A stretch of 21,242 bases of DNA from DASPXY01 sp038227745 (GCA_038227745.1 JBBRPS010000057.1:1-21242); one strand, 5' to 3'. Numbered from the stretch's first letter, positions 11,938-20,030 are shown. The notes: generated by a model not told the origin, from the sequence alone. A program made the numbers and translations.

Positions 11938-14694
11938 ATGCCGCACCACCGCCGGACGCGATCGGTCGCCCTCGCCCTCGAGTTCCTCGAAACCAGAGAA
12001 GCGCCGTCCGTGACCCCGCTCACGGAGACGTTCGACACCACCCCGCTCGGCCAGCTCCCCGCCGGCTGGCAGCAGTGGAGCAACACCGGCAGGACGATCT
12101 TCAGCGTCTCCGACACCCGGGCGCTAAGCGCCGCCCACAGCCTGGCGTCGGCCAGCACGCCGGACCAGGTCGCCGCCCGCGCCTGGGTGGCCGCCCCCCA
12201 GGAGGCCGACGTCGAGGTCAGCGTCGCGCTGTACCCCAACACCTCGACCGCCGCCCAGCTCATCGTCCGCGGCAGCGGCCTGAACACCACCACGCCGACC
12301 TACTACGGCCTCGCAGTGACGGCCGGGCTGCAAACCCAGCTCATCCGCGTCCAGAAAGGCGTGACGACCGTCCTGGCGTCGCTCAACACGGCGTCGTGGA
12401 TGAGCACCCAGTGGGTCCTCCTCACCCTGGCCGTCAGCGGCACCACCCTCAAGGCCCAGGTCTACCGGACCGACACCCACCAGTATCTCGACGCCACCGG
12501 CCATTGGCAGACGGATAGCGCGTGGGCGCTGACGACGACCGACGCCGCCATCACCGGCGCCGGCCAGGTCGGCTTCGCCCGCTCGCCGAGTTACGGGGGC
12601 ACCCTGTTCCTCGACGACTTCCACCTGCTGCCGCCCGCCGGGGACACCCGGGTCCCGACCGTCAGCTTCGCCAACCTGTCGCAGTACGCCGCCATGATCG
12701 GCGTGAAGACCGTCCAGGTCCTGGCGGCGGACAATGTCGCGGTCAACCGCGTCGAGTTCTACGTGGACGGCGTCCTGCGGACCATCGATCTGCAGGCCCC
12801 GTACACGTGGGCCTTCGACAGCAGTTCGACGTCCAACGGCTGGCACACCCTGAAGGCGCGCGCCGTGGATGTCGCCGGCAACTCGGCGGAGGCGTCGCTG
12901 ACCGTCCTGTCGGTGAACGCCACCGCGCTGCCCGATCCGTCCGTGCCGCAGCACCTCTCCTGGATCCGGGTCGCCGAGGTGGCCTACGGCCCGAACCAGA
13001 TCGGCGCCTTTGAAACGAACCTGCTGCGGCAGGCCGTGGACGTCGTCATCACCGACCCCGGCATCACGTCGGCCCCCGTGAGCGCCGCGTCGCCCACCAC
13101 GCCGCAGCTGCTCTACTCCAACCTGTCCACGCTCGCCCTCGGCCTGCTGACCGACTGGCTCACTTACGCCGACAGCCACTCCCTGGCGCGCGAGTCGGCG
13201 TTTTACCACGTGACGGCGGCCACCCCGTACTCGGGCACCAGTCCGTCGTCCCAGCCGGTCAACTGGTTCTGGGCGGCGTACCGGAACGGCCCTTCGTTCC
13301 ACCTGAACATGACGGCCGGCGCCCGCGGCACCCAGGGCCTGGCCGGCTCGTTCGGCGGCCAGGGCCAGTCGCTCTACCTGGGCTATCCCGACCGCTTCCG
13401 CGAGGTGAACGTCAACCTCATCGCTCCGGGGAGCTCGACCTGGTCGGCGGCGCTCGAGTACCCAACCGCCGTGGACGCCAACGGCAACCCGACCGCCTGG
13501 GCGCCGCTGAAGGTCCTTCAAGACGGCACGGCGGGGGTGAAGCACTCGGGGCGGATTACCTTCGACCCGCCCGCGGACTGGAAGCCGGTGTCGATCGACG
13601 GGTCGGCGCGGCTGTACTACGTGCGCTTCCGCACGACGGGCACGGGCGCGGCGCCGCTCGCCGCCAGCATCCTCGGCCGCGACTACACGGGCGCCAACGG
13701 CGGCAACGCGGGGGTGGTCCCGGCCTTCGACACGGCGGCCGACAGCAACGGCGACGGCTACCTCAACGACGCGGAGTACGCCCGCCGCGCCCCCGGCAAG
13801 GACGCACGCTTCCTGTACGAGAGCCGGGCCCTGGATCCCGCCTACGGCGAGATGCGCTTCGTCACCAATCCCTCGGTGCCCGGCTTCCGCGCCTGGGCGA
13901 TGGACTACCTGGGGCGGGAGCTGCAGGGCCGGCCGACGTCGGTCGGCCTCTTCATCGACAACTCGGGGGGACTGGCGCCGGTCGCCGCCGGCCAGGTTCG
14001 CGAGTCGGTCGCCACGTACCAGGACGACTACGCCTCGCTGCTCAACGCGATCTCCCGGACCTACCCAGCGCGCCTCGTGGTGGCGAACACCTGGACGGAC
14101 CCGATCATCCGCAACACCACCGGATTCTACAACGAGTTCGCCCTGAAGCCGCTGGCCGACACCTACTCCCAGTTCGAGACGATGGTCGACAAGGTGGCAC
14201 GCTGGCTGGCCCTGCGCAGTCCGTCGCCGTACGGGATCCTCGACGTGCTGCCGCAGAACGGCTCGCCCACCGACCCGCGCACGCAGCTGGCCTCGCTGGC
14301 CTACTACTACCTGCTCGCCGATCCGCACCGGACGTTCGTCAATTTCTTCGGCGGCTACGCGACGACGACCTCGTGGACACAGCACTGGGTGCCGGCGGTG
14401 AACTACAACGTCGGCGCCCCGCTCGATGCGTCCAGGGTGTTCGCCACCGGGGCCGACCCGGCGAACGCGGCCCTGACCTACCGCGTCTACGCGCGCACCT
14501 ACGCCAACGCCCTGGTGCTGTACAAGCCGCTGTCGGGTGGGACCGGCGTGGCGGGGACGACGGCGGACGCCACCGCGACGACCCACGCCCTGGGCGGGTC
14601 GTACCGCATCCTCCGCGCGGACGGCACCATCGGCCCAGTCATCGCGACCGTCACGCTGCGCAACGGCGAGGGGGCGATCCTGGTCAAAGCTTGA
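11938..14694 (+). CDS. Secreted multidomain protein, putative glycoside-hydrolase-like
   Basis: A 918-residue protein. It begins with a basic leader containing LEFLETREAPSV (about 14-25), the planctomycete LExLExRxxPS export motif. Residues about 28-233 resemble a LamG/concanavalin-like beta sandwich (starting ETFDTTPLGQLPAGWQQW, ending GGTLFLDDFHLL). Residues about 239-327 form an Ig-like domain (VEFYVDGVLRTI...TLKARAVDVAGNSAEASLTV). The remaining 590 residues look like a barrel enzyme with SVGLFIDNSGG (near 678) and a C-terminal beta domain (YANALVLYKPL, then YRILRADGTIG...RNGEGAILVK) like those closing some hypothetical glycoside hydrolase families. One EF-hand-like calcium loop, DSNGDGYLNDAE, occupies 602-613. 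AGGGA 7 nt before the ATG supports the start. Extracellular polysaccharide binding or cleavage is inferred from the architecture; catalytic acids cannot be assigned. Confidence 0.8.
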   Translation: MPHHRRTRSVALALEFLETREAPSVTPLTETFDTTPLGQLPAGWQQWSNTGRTIFSVSDTRALSAAHSLASASTPDQVAARAWVAAPQEADVEVSVALYPNTSTAAQLIVRGSGLNTTTPTYYGLAVTAGLQTQLIRVQKGVTTVLASLNTASWMSTQWVLLTLAVSGTTLKAQVYRTDTHQYLDATGHWQTDSAWALTTTDAAITGAGQVGFARSPSYGGTLFLDDFHLLPPAGDTRVPTVSFANLSQYAAMIGVKTVQVLAADNVAVNRVEFYVDGVLRTIDLQAPYTWAFDSSSTSNGWHTLKARAVDVAGNSAEASLTVLSVNATALPDPSVPQHLSWIRVAEVAYGPNQIGAFETNLLRQAVDVVITDPGITSAPVSAASPTTPQLLYSNLSTLALGLLTDWLTYADSHSLARESAFYHVTAATPYSGTSPSSQPVNWFWAAYRNGPSFHLNMTAGARGTQGLAGSFGGQGQSLYLGYPDRFREVNVNLIAPGSSTWSAALEYPTAVDANGNPTAWAPLKVLQDGTAGVKHSGRITFDPPADWKPVSIDGSARLYYVRFRTTGTGAAPLAASILGRDYTGANGGNAGVVPAFDTAADSNGDGYLNDAEYARRAPGKDARFLYESRALDPAYGEMRFVTNPSVPGFRAWAMDYLGRELQGRPTSVGLFIDNSGGLAPVAAGQVRESVATYQDDYASLLNAISRTYPARLVVANTWTDPIIRNTTGFYNEFALKPLADTYSQFETMVDKVARWLALRSPSPYGILDVLPQNGSPTDPRTQLASLAYYYLLADPHRTFVNFFGGYATTTSWTQHWVPAVNYNVGAPLDASRVFATGADPANAALTYRVYARTYANALVLYKPLSGGTGVAGTTADATATTHALGGSYRILRADGTIGPVIATVTLRNGEGAILVKA

Positions 14695-14703
14695 CGATCG
14701 GCG

Positions 14704-14781
14704 GCAAGGCTCGTGGGGACGAGCTGCCAGCTTGTCCCGGGGAAGAAGGACAAGCTGGCAGCTCGTCCCCACGAGCCTTGC
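14704..14781. repeat. Perfect 34-bp palindrome with 10-nt loop
   Basis: Arms 14704-14737 and 14748-14781 are exact inverse complements (outer end GCAAGGCTCGTGGGG, inner end CCAGCTTGTCC) with a CGGGGAAGAA loop. It begins 10 bases after the stop of the 918-residue protein gene and ends 5 bases before a candidate promoter for the ligase operon. It could act as a terminator, though there is no clear T-run. A perfect arm of this length without recent selection or copying would be expected to decay, so it may be a recently spread repeat. Confidence 0.85.
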
Positions 14782-14785
14782 TGGC

Positions 14786-14814
14786 TTGCTCTTTCGCGCA
14801 TGGTCCCCTATCGT
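14786..14814 (+). promoter_or_regulatory. Candidate promoter for the ligase/ThDP operon
   Basis: TTGCTC (14786-14791) and TATCGT (14809-14814) are separated by 17 bases and lie about 30 bases before the ligase ATG, directly after the 34-bp palindrome. The hexamers are only moderate matches. Confidence 0.35.
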
Positions 14815-14845
14815 AACCGAAAGCCTCCCCCGGGACCTAAGCACC

Positions 14846-16360
14846 ATGTGTACACCCGCCACGCTTGCCGATCTCCTTCCTCTCGAAAACCCGCACCACC
14901 CCGCTGTGATCCTGCCCGAGGCGGCGGGGACGGTCTCGCACCAGGACCTCGCCGACCAGGTCGAAGGACTCGCGGCGGCCCTGCGGTACACGTCCCTGCA
15001 GCCCGGCGAAGCCGTCGCCATCGTACTGCCGAACGGCCTGGAGTGCCTCGTTGCGTTCCTGGCGACCGCCCGCGCCCGCCTGATCGCGGCGCCGCTCAAC
15101 CCGGCGTACCGTCCCGACGAGTTCCGCTTTTACCTCAAGGACAGTGGAGCCCGCGTCGTCATCGCCCCGGTCGAGCCGCATCCAATCCGCGACGTGGCCC
15201 GCGCCCTCGGCCTGCCCGTGTGGAGCGCCCGCCGCGGTGCCGACGGCCGTGTCCTTCTCGAAGGCGAGGGTTGGGCCGGTCCGGCCGCCGGCAGCCCCGA
15301 GCCGCCACGGGCCGACGACATCGCCCTGTTCCTGCACACCAGCGGCACCACCAGCCGGCCCAAGGGCGTCCCGCTCACGCACGCGAACCTGATGGCGTCG
15401 GTTCGCAACATCGGCGGCCACTACCGCCTGTCGCCCGCGGACATCGGCCTGGTGGTCATGCCGCAGTTCCACGTCCACGGCCTGATCGGCGCCACCCTGG
15501 CGCCGCTGCACGCCGGCGGCACCGTCGTCGTCCCGCCGCGCTTCAGCGCCGGTGCCTTCTGGCCGGCCGCCCGGGTACACCGCGTCACCTGGTACTCGTC
15601 GGCGCCCACGATCCACCAGATCCTCCTGGCCCGCGCCGACGCCGACGGCGCCCCGGCCCGCCCGGGGTTCCGCTTCATCCGCTCATGCAGCGCGGCGCTG
15701 GCCCCGGCGACGCTGGCCGGGCTGGAGGGCCGATTCGACGCTCCAGTCCTGGAGGCGTACGCCATGACCGAGGCGTCGCACCAGATGACCTCGAACCCGC
15801 TGCCGCCGGGCGCGCGCCGGCCGGGCAGCGTCGGCCGCGGCACCAACGTGGACGTGGGCATCATGGACGAGGCCGGCAACCTGCTGCCGCCGTGTACGCC
15901 CGGCGAGGTGGTGGTACGCGGCCCGAACGTCACGCATGGCTACCACAACAACCCCGAGGCGAACGCGGCGTCGTTCGCGAACGGCTGGTTCCGCACCGGC
16001 GACCGCGGCGTGCAGGGCGCGGACGGCTACCTGACACTGATCGGCCGCATCAAGGAACTGATTAACCGCGGCGGCGAGAAGATTTCGCCGCTGGAGGTGG
16101 ACGCGGTGCTGCTGGCGCACCCGGCCGTCGGCGAGGTCGCGACCTTCGGCGCCCCCGACGCGAAGTATGGCGAGGAGGTCCACGCGGCGGTGGTGCTGCG
16201 GGCCGAGGCGACCGTGGAGCAGTTGCAGGTACACTGCCGGGAGCGGTTGGCGGCGTTCAAGGTGCCGAAGGTGGTGTACATCGTGCAAGAGCTGCCGCGG
16301 ACGGCGACGGGCAAAGTGCAGCGGCGGCACGTGGCGACCGCCATGCTAACCCGTTCCTGA
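14846..16360 (+). CDS. Acyl-CoA synthetase, AAE3/Pcs60 (oxalate--CoA ligase)-like
   Basis: A 504-residue adenylate-forming ligase, complete in all core motifs. These are the ATP loop TSGTTSRPKG (165-174), AYAMTEASHQMTSNPLP (304-320), GWFRTGD (380-386), the hinge GRIKELINRGGEKISPLEVD (400-419), and the catalytic lysine Lys490 in PRTATGK. It activates a carboxylate with ATP and CoA. The segment from TEASHQMTSNPLPP through RGPNVTHGYHNNPEAN and the hinge closely follows, from memory, plant AAE3 and yeast Pcs60, which are oxalyl-CoA synthetases; malonyl-CoA or other short-chain acyl-CoA ligase remains possible. The ATG at 14846 suits the family's usual length; a longer frame upstream runs through the palindrome and is not coding. 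First gene of a probable operon that includes a ThDP enzyme. Confidence 0.85.
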   Translation: MCTPATLADLLPLENPHHPAVILPEAAGTVSHQDLADQVEGLAAALRYTSLQPGEAVAIVLPNGLECLVAFLATARARLIAAPLNPAYRPDEFRFYLKDSGARVVIAPVEPHPIRDVARALGLPVWSARRGADGRVLLEGEGWAGPAAGSPEPPRADDIALFLHTSGTTSRPKGVPLTHANLMASVRNIGGHYRLSPADIGLVVMPQFHVHGLIGATLAPLHAGGTVVVPPRFSAGAFWPAARVHRVTWYSSAPTIHQILLARADADGAPARPGFRFIRSCSAALAPATLAGLEGRFDAPVLEAYAMTEASHQMTSNPLPPGARRPGSVGRGTNVDVGIMDEAGNLLPPCTPGEVVVRGPNVTHGYHNNPEANAASFANGWFRTGDRGVQGADGYLTLIGRIKELINRGGEKISPLEVDAVLLAHPAVGEVATFGAPDAKYGEEVHAAVVLRAEATVEQLQVHCRERLAAFKVPKVVYIVQELPRTATGKVQRRHVATAMLTRS

Positions 16361-16394
16361 CCGGCCTGGGGGCGCCGCCGGGGGCCGCTCGCCC

Positions 16395-16559
16395 ATGCGA
16401 AAAGCCGACATCAAGGAGATCGACCGCATCGTGCGCGAGGAGGGCCTGACGAAAGGCCAGCGCCGCCTGCTGCACGACGAAATCTCCGGCCAACAGCTTT
16501 CCCTTGAGGAGATCCGCCGCATTGCCAGGGAGATCAAGGAGCTTTACCCTAACAAGTAG
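16395..16559 (+). CDS. Small helical protein, 54 residues
   Basis: A short frame reading MRKADIKEIDRIVREEGLTK and ending ELYPNK fits between the ligase and the 182-residue gene. It is highly charged and should fold as two or three helices (about 3-16, 20-30, 36-51), with no Cys, membrane segment or signal. Composition and codon use look like a real gene: third positions are G/C-rich, and no Arg/Pro runs appear. It begins 34 bases after the ligase stop and ends 15 bases before the next ATG, which suggests co-transcription. No strong Shine-Dalgarno sequence precedes it. Function is unknown. Confidence 0.6.
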   Translation: MRKADIKEIDRIVREEGLTKGQRRLLHDEISGQQLSLEEIRRIAREIKELYPNK

Positions 16560-16574
16560 GGAGGGAGTGCGGCG

Positions 16575-17123
16575 ATGAACGAAAACGGCTATCGCGAACT
16601 CGAGCGGCTAGTTGGCGCGCTCAAGGGATTGCGCTGCTGGTATGTGAGCTGCGGCGGCGCGGCGGGGCCGACGTTCCAGCTGGCCTTGGGGGAGAAGGTC
16701 TCCCGCCATGCTCCGTTGAAGAACGCGGCGCACAGCGAGGAGTATCGGCGGTTCGAGGGCGAGGCCAGCCTGCTGGTCTGGTGCTCCTGGCGACTGGACG
16801 GCCCCGACCGGCCGTTGACCAGCTCCGACGATGCTCCTCAACAAATCGTGCAAGAGCTATCCCGACTCGTCGGGGCCGCGGTGGCGTCGGTGTGCCTGGC
16901 GCCCCCTGGCTGGGACCTGACGCTGGCCTTCTCCACCGGGCTCGTTCTGCGAATCTTTTGCGACCATGTCCCCGGCGAGCCGAGTTTCGACGGCAACTGG
17001 GAGCTTTGGGGGCGAGACGCGACTGCCTTTGTCGGCCCAGGCGCACACTGCGCCCTTCAACCGCGGACTGCTCCCGAAGGCGCCGGAGCCGGAGGCGACC
17101 GGGCCGCCGCGGCGCAGCTCTGA
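16575..17123 (+). CDS. Hypothetical protein, 182 residues
   Basis: A strong GGAGGGAG ribosome binding site lies about 7 nt before the ATG, overlapping the end of the small upstream gene. The protein has no signal peptide or membrane span. Its second half, GWDLTLAFSTGLVLRIFCD followed shortly by NWELWGRDATAFVGPG, has the strand pattern of small beta-sheet proteins related to immunity-type or DUF6188-like families; this is only a resemblance. The C-terminal 25 residues are Ala/Gly-rich and probably disordered. Its place between the ligase and the ThDP enzyme may reflect a functional link or simple insertion. I do not recognise it with confidence. Confidence 0.65.
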   Translation: MNENGYRELERLVGALKGLRCWYVSCGGAAGPTFQLALGEKVSRHAPLKNAAHSEEYRRFEGEASLLVWCSWRLDGPDRPLTSSDDAPQQIVQELSRLVGAAVASVCLAPPGWDLTLAFSTGLVLRIFCDHVPGEPSFDGNWELWGRDATAFVGPGAHCALQPRTAPEGAGAGGDRAAAAQL

Positions 17124-17163
17124 GGCCGGCCGGCCGCACGACTACCCTGGAGGACCCACCATC

Positions 17164-18852
17164 GTGGCGAGCACCGCAACCCGGCAGCCGGCTATTGCAT
17201 CCCGCACCGTCACCGGCGGGCACCTCGTCGCCCGCGCCCTCAAGGCCGAGGGCATCGACACGATCTTCACCCTCTGCGGCGGGCACATCATCGACATCTA
17301 TGATGGCTGCACCGACGCCGGCATCCGCCTGATCGACGTCCGCCACGAGCAGGCCGCCGCCCACGCCGCCGACGCCTGGACGCGCCTCACGGGCGTGGCG
17401 GGCTGCGCCGTCGTCACCGCCGGCCCGGGCACCACCGACACCATCACCGCCGTCGCCAACGCCTGGCGCGCCCAGACGCCCATGCTCGTCATCGGCGGCC
17501 AGGGCGCGCTGAAGCAGGCGCACATGGGTTCGCTGCAGGAACTCGACCACGTCGGCCTGATGAAGCCGATCACCAAGTTCGCGACGACCGTCTACCACAC
17601 CGAGCGCATCCTCGACGTGCTGGGCATGGCCTTCCGCCAGGCCTACGCCGGCCGGCCCGGCCCCGTGTTCGTCGAGATCCCGCGCGACGTCCTCGACGCC
17701 GCCGTGGACGAGAGCGCCGTCATCGACCCGGGCAAGTACCGCTCCGAGGGCAAGGCGTACGGCGACCCGAAGCTGATCGAGGAGGCGGCGCGGCTGCTGG
17801 CCCGCGCCGAGCAGCCCGCGGTGCTGGCGGGCAGCCAGGTCTGGCACTGCCGCGGGACGGGCGAGCTGCAGGCGCTGGCCGAGGCCGGCGGGCTGCCGGT
17901 CTATCTCAACGGGTCGGCACGCGGGTCGCTGCCGCCGGGTTACCCGCTGCTGTTCGTGCGCTCGCGGCGCGAGGCCCTGGCCCGCGCCGATGTCATCCTG
18001 GTGATCGGCACGCCCTTCGACTTCCGGCTGGCCTACGGCAAGCGCCTGGCGCCCGCCGCGAAGATCATCCAGGTCGATCTCGATTACGGCGAGATCGGCC
18101 ACAACCGCGGCGTGGACGTCGGCATCGCCGGCGACGCCGCCGCGGTGCTGGGGCAGCTCGCCGCCGCCGTCGGCAGCGTGCCGCCCGAGCGGCGCAGGAC
18201 GTGGCTCGATCACCTGCGCGCCGCTGAGCAGAAGGGGCTGGAGAAGGACCTGCCGCTGCTGAACTCCGACGCGGTGCCGATCCACCCGCTGCGGCTGGCG
18301 AAGGAGATCAATGATTTCCTGACGGACGACACGATTTTCATCGGCGACGGCGGCGACATCGTGACGATCAGTGCCAGCGTGATCCAGACGCGGCGGCCGG
18401 GGCAGTGGCTGGACCCGGGGCCGCTGGGGACGCTGGGCGTGGGCATGCCCTTCGCCATCGCCGCCAAGCTGGCGCGGCCGGACAAGGAGGCGTTCATCCT
18501 GTTCGGCGACGGGGCGTTCGGCTTCAACGGCTTCGAGTTCGACACCGCGCTGCGTTTCAACCTGCCGGTGGTGAGCGTGGTCGGTAACAATGCGGCGTGG
18601 AACCAGATCCGTTACGGACAGATCGCCAAGTACGGCGCGGCCCGCGGCGACGTCGCCAATCTGCTGGCGCCGACGCGCTACGACCGGATCGTCGAGGCGA
18701 TGGGCGGGTACGGCGAACACGTGACGGAGCCTAAGGACATTCGCCCGGCCCTGGAGCGCGCCCGCGCCGCGGGCAAGGCGTCGTGCGTCAACGTGATGAT
18801 CGACCCGGACGTGTACAGCAGCGGGACGATGAATCAGACGATGTACAAGTAA
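17164..18852 (+). CDS. ThDP-dependent enzyme, oxalyl-CoA decarboxylase / 2-hydroxyacyl-CoA lyase / acetolactate-synthase-like
   Basis: A 562-residue three-domain thiamin diphosphate enzyme. The pyrimidine domain carries the activating Glu62 (RHEQAAAHAADAW) and GPGTTDT (88-94). The PP domain has the ThDP/Mg motif starting at GDG (448-450) and ending NN (475-476). QELDHVGLMKPITKF (125-139) and the C-terminal RYD...EAMGGYGEHV...NVMIDPD block recall oxalyl-CoA decarboxylase and 2-hydroxyacyl-CoA lyases, while other parts resemble ILVBL/acetolactate-synthase-like proteins. The tail has SSGT where, from memory, oxalyl-CoA decarboxylase has SGR, so decarboxylase activity is not secured. Length also fits OXC (about 565) and HACL (about 580). 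GTG at 17164 is preceded by GGAGGA; an ATC codon at 17161 sits at slightly better spacing. The upstream AAE3-like ligase suggests an acyl-CoA substrate. Confidence 0.85.
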   Translation: MASTATRQPAIASRTVTGGHLVARALKAEGIDTIFTLCGGHIIDIYDGCTDAGIRLIDVRHEQAAAHAADAWTRLTGVAGCAVVTAGPGTTDTITAVANAWRAQTPMLVIGGQGALKQAHMGSLQELDHVGLMKPITKFATTVYHTERILDVLGMAFRQAYAGRPGPVFVEIPRDVLDAAVDESAVIDPGKYRSEGKAYGDPKLIEEAARLLARAEQPAVLAGSQVWHCRGTGELQALAEAGGLPVYLNGSARGSLPPGYPLLFVRSRREALARADVILVIGTPFDFRLAYGKRLAPAAKIIQVDLDYGEIGHNRGVDVGIAGDAAAVLGQLAAAVGSVPPERRRTWLDHLRAAEQKGLEKDLPLLNSDAVPIHPLRLAKEINDFLTDDTIFIGDGGDIVTISASVIQTRRPGQWLDPGPLGTLGVGMPFAIAAKLARPDKEAFILFGDGAFGFNGFEFDTALRFNLPVVSVVGNNAAWNQIRYGQIAKYGAARGDVANLLAPTRYDRIVEAMGGYGEHVTEPKDIRPALERARAAGKASCVNVMIDPDVYSSGTMNQTMYK

Positions 18853-18915
18853 GGTGTCGGCCGGCCTGCGGGCTGGGAAATTGAAACCCGTTCCTGGACC
18901 CCCTGGAGTTGCCCC

Positions 18916-19176
18916 ATGTTCTCCCCCGACGACATTCAGGCGCGCCTGCGGCAGAGGCCCTTCACCCCCATGCGCATCATGACCACGACCAGCGAGGCGT
19001 ACGACGTCTATCACCCCGACCTGGTGCTGGTTGCCCGGCGCTTCCTTATCATCGGCTTGCCGAGCGCCGAGAACTCTTCCCAGGCGGAGCAGGTCACGCG
19101 GGTGGTGCTCCTCCACGTTGCAGAGATGCGCGACCTGCCGGTCCCCGCGGCACCTGCTGCCGGCTCAACGAACTGA
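18916..19176 (+). CDS. Small conserved-type planctomycete protein, 86 residues
   Basis: The core PFTPMRIMTTTSEAYDVYHPD followed by LVLVARRFLIIG (about 15-48) follows a pattern I recall from many small planctomycete proteins of unknown function: a short beta-rich fold with 'F.P.RI..S.G..Y.V.HPE...V'. GGAG lies about 8 nt before the ATG. It has no signal or membrane segment, and the Pro/Ala-rich last 12 residues are probably disordered. It starts 63 bases after the ThDP gene and is followed by a strong hairpin, so it probably ends this operon. Confidence 0.75.
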   Translation: MFSPDDIQARLRQRPFTPMRIMTTTSEAYDVYHPDLVLVARRFLIIGLPSAENSSQAEQVTRVVLLHVAEMRDLPVPAAPAAGSTN

Positions 19177-19208
19177 CGACAGGGCACGCCCTCCGACAGG
19201 GCGCCGAA

Positions 19209-19255
19209 AACACAAAGACCCGGGCGGCCGCAAGTGCGGCCGCCCGGGTCGTGTT
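19209..19255 (-). terminator. Strong terminator of the PEP-CTERM gene, possibly bidirectional
   Basis: GACCCGGGCGGCCGC (19217-19231) pairs perfectly with 19236-19250 around a 4-nt loop, and AACAC/GTGTT flanks can extend the stem. On the minus strand the stem is followed by TTTGTGTTTT, a U-rich tail expected for an intrinsic terminator, about 40 bases after the PEP-CTERM stop. On the plus strand it lies 40 bases after the 86-residue gene, without a good T-run. Confidence 0.8.
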
Positions 19256-19292
19256 ACTGCGCGGTCGGGCGATTCTTCCCCCGCCCTGGCGC

Positions 19293-19928
19293 TCAGGCCA
19301 GTTCGAGGGCGAAGTTGCGGCGGCGGGACCGCCTGAGCCACCAGCCGGCGCCGAAGACCGACAGGCACAGGCCGGACAGGACCAGCGTGGACGGCTCGGG
19401 CACGGCCTGGACCGTCACCGTCGCCAGGGCGCTGATGCTGCCGCTGTTCTTGGCCGTCGGCGGCCCAGGCGGCGAGAACGGGCCGATGTTGACCGTGTAG
19501 ATGTGGTCGCCGATCACCTTCGACTGGATCTGGTCGTTGGTGAAGGTGTTCAAGATGATCGCACTCTTCTGCGCCAGCGTGCCGTTGAACTTGCCGGAGA
19601 AGACCATGCTGTTGCTCTTGCCCGACGGGCCGTCCGTGATGATCAGCGTCAGGCTGTAGGGCGCGTCGGTGAACTTCGCCGGGTTCTGCGAGGTCGCGCT
19701 GCTGACCGTCTGGATGTTGGTGGCGACGATATACGAGTCGCCGGTGGCCGTGCCCGAGGACTCGTTGCTGAGCGTGATCTTGCCCATGGACGACTTGTCG
19801 GCGAAGATCTCCGTCGCGCTGGGCGTCCAGTTGTAGCTCCAGTCCACGAAGTCGGCCCGCGCACGGGCGCCGCCAAAGAGGCACAGGGCGAGGGCCGCGG
19901 CGTAGAGCCGCGTTGTGGAGTACTTCAT
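19293..19928 (-). CDS. PEP-CTERM sorting-domain exported protein
   Basis: A 211-residue protein with a Sec signal peptide (MKYSTTRLYAAALALCLFGG, probable cleavage after ARA at 23-25) and a Ser/Thr/Asn-rich beta-type body. The C-terminal PEP-CTERM signal consists of AVPEPSTLVL (175-184), a hydrophobic segment to about 198 and the basic cluster RRSRRR (199-204). Exosortase would cleave near the PEP motif. The body matches no enzyme I know, and such proteins are usually matrix or surface components. The tail after the basic cluster (NFALELA) is slightly longer than usual. AGGAG 8-9 nt before the ATG at 19928 and a consensus promoter further upstream support the start. No exosortase gene is in this window. 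Confidence 0.88.
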   Translation of the reverse strand: MKYSTTRLYAAALALCLFGGARARADFVDWSYNWTPSATEIFADKSSMGKITLSNESSGTATGDSYIVATNIQTVSSATSQNPAKFTDAPYSLTLIITDGPSGKSNSMVFSGKFNGTLAQKSAIILNTFTNDQIQSKVIGDHIYTVNIGPFSPPGPPTAKNSGSISALATVTVQAVPEPSTLVLSGLCLSVFGAGWWLRRSRRRNFALELA

Positions 19929-20030
19929 GTACTCGACTCCTTTCTGTTCCCTACCGGGGTCGAAATGAAACGAACCGATCCCTCCGGTCGCTTGCGGGCG
20001 GGTCGGAGAAACCCTCCTGAGACGGTGCTC

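Noticed and set aside
11801..12013. 70-codon plus-strand frame with AGGAG upstream
   Set aside because: It overlaps the start of the 918-residue protein in another frame, is Ser/Arg/Pro-rich, and has no recognisable feature.
12124..15099. Very long open frame (over 900 codons) on the minus strand opposite the 918-residue protein and the start of the ligase
   Set aside because: It is Arg/Gly/Val/His-rich with no domain pattern and spans two real genes and a palindrome. Such antisense frames are common in GC-rich DNA.
16621..19116. 831-codon minus-strand frame opposite the ThDP gene
   Set aside because: Same low-complexity Arg/His/Asp-rich composition; the plus strand carries a clear ThDP enzyme with motifs.
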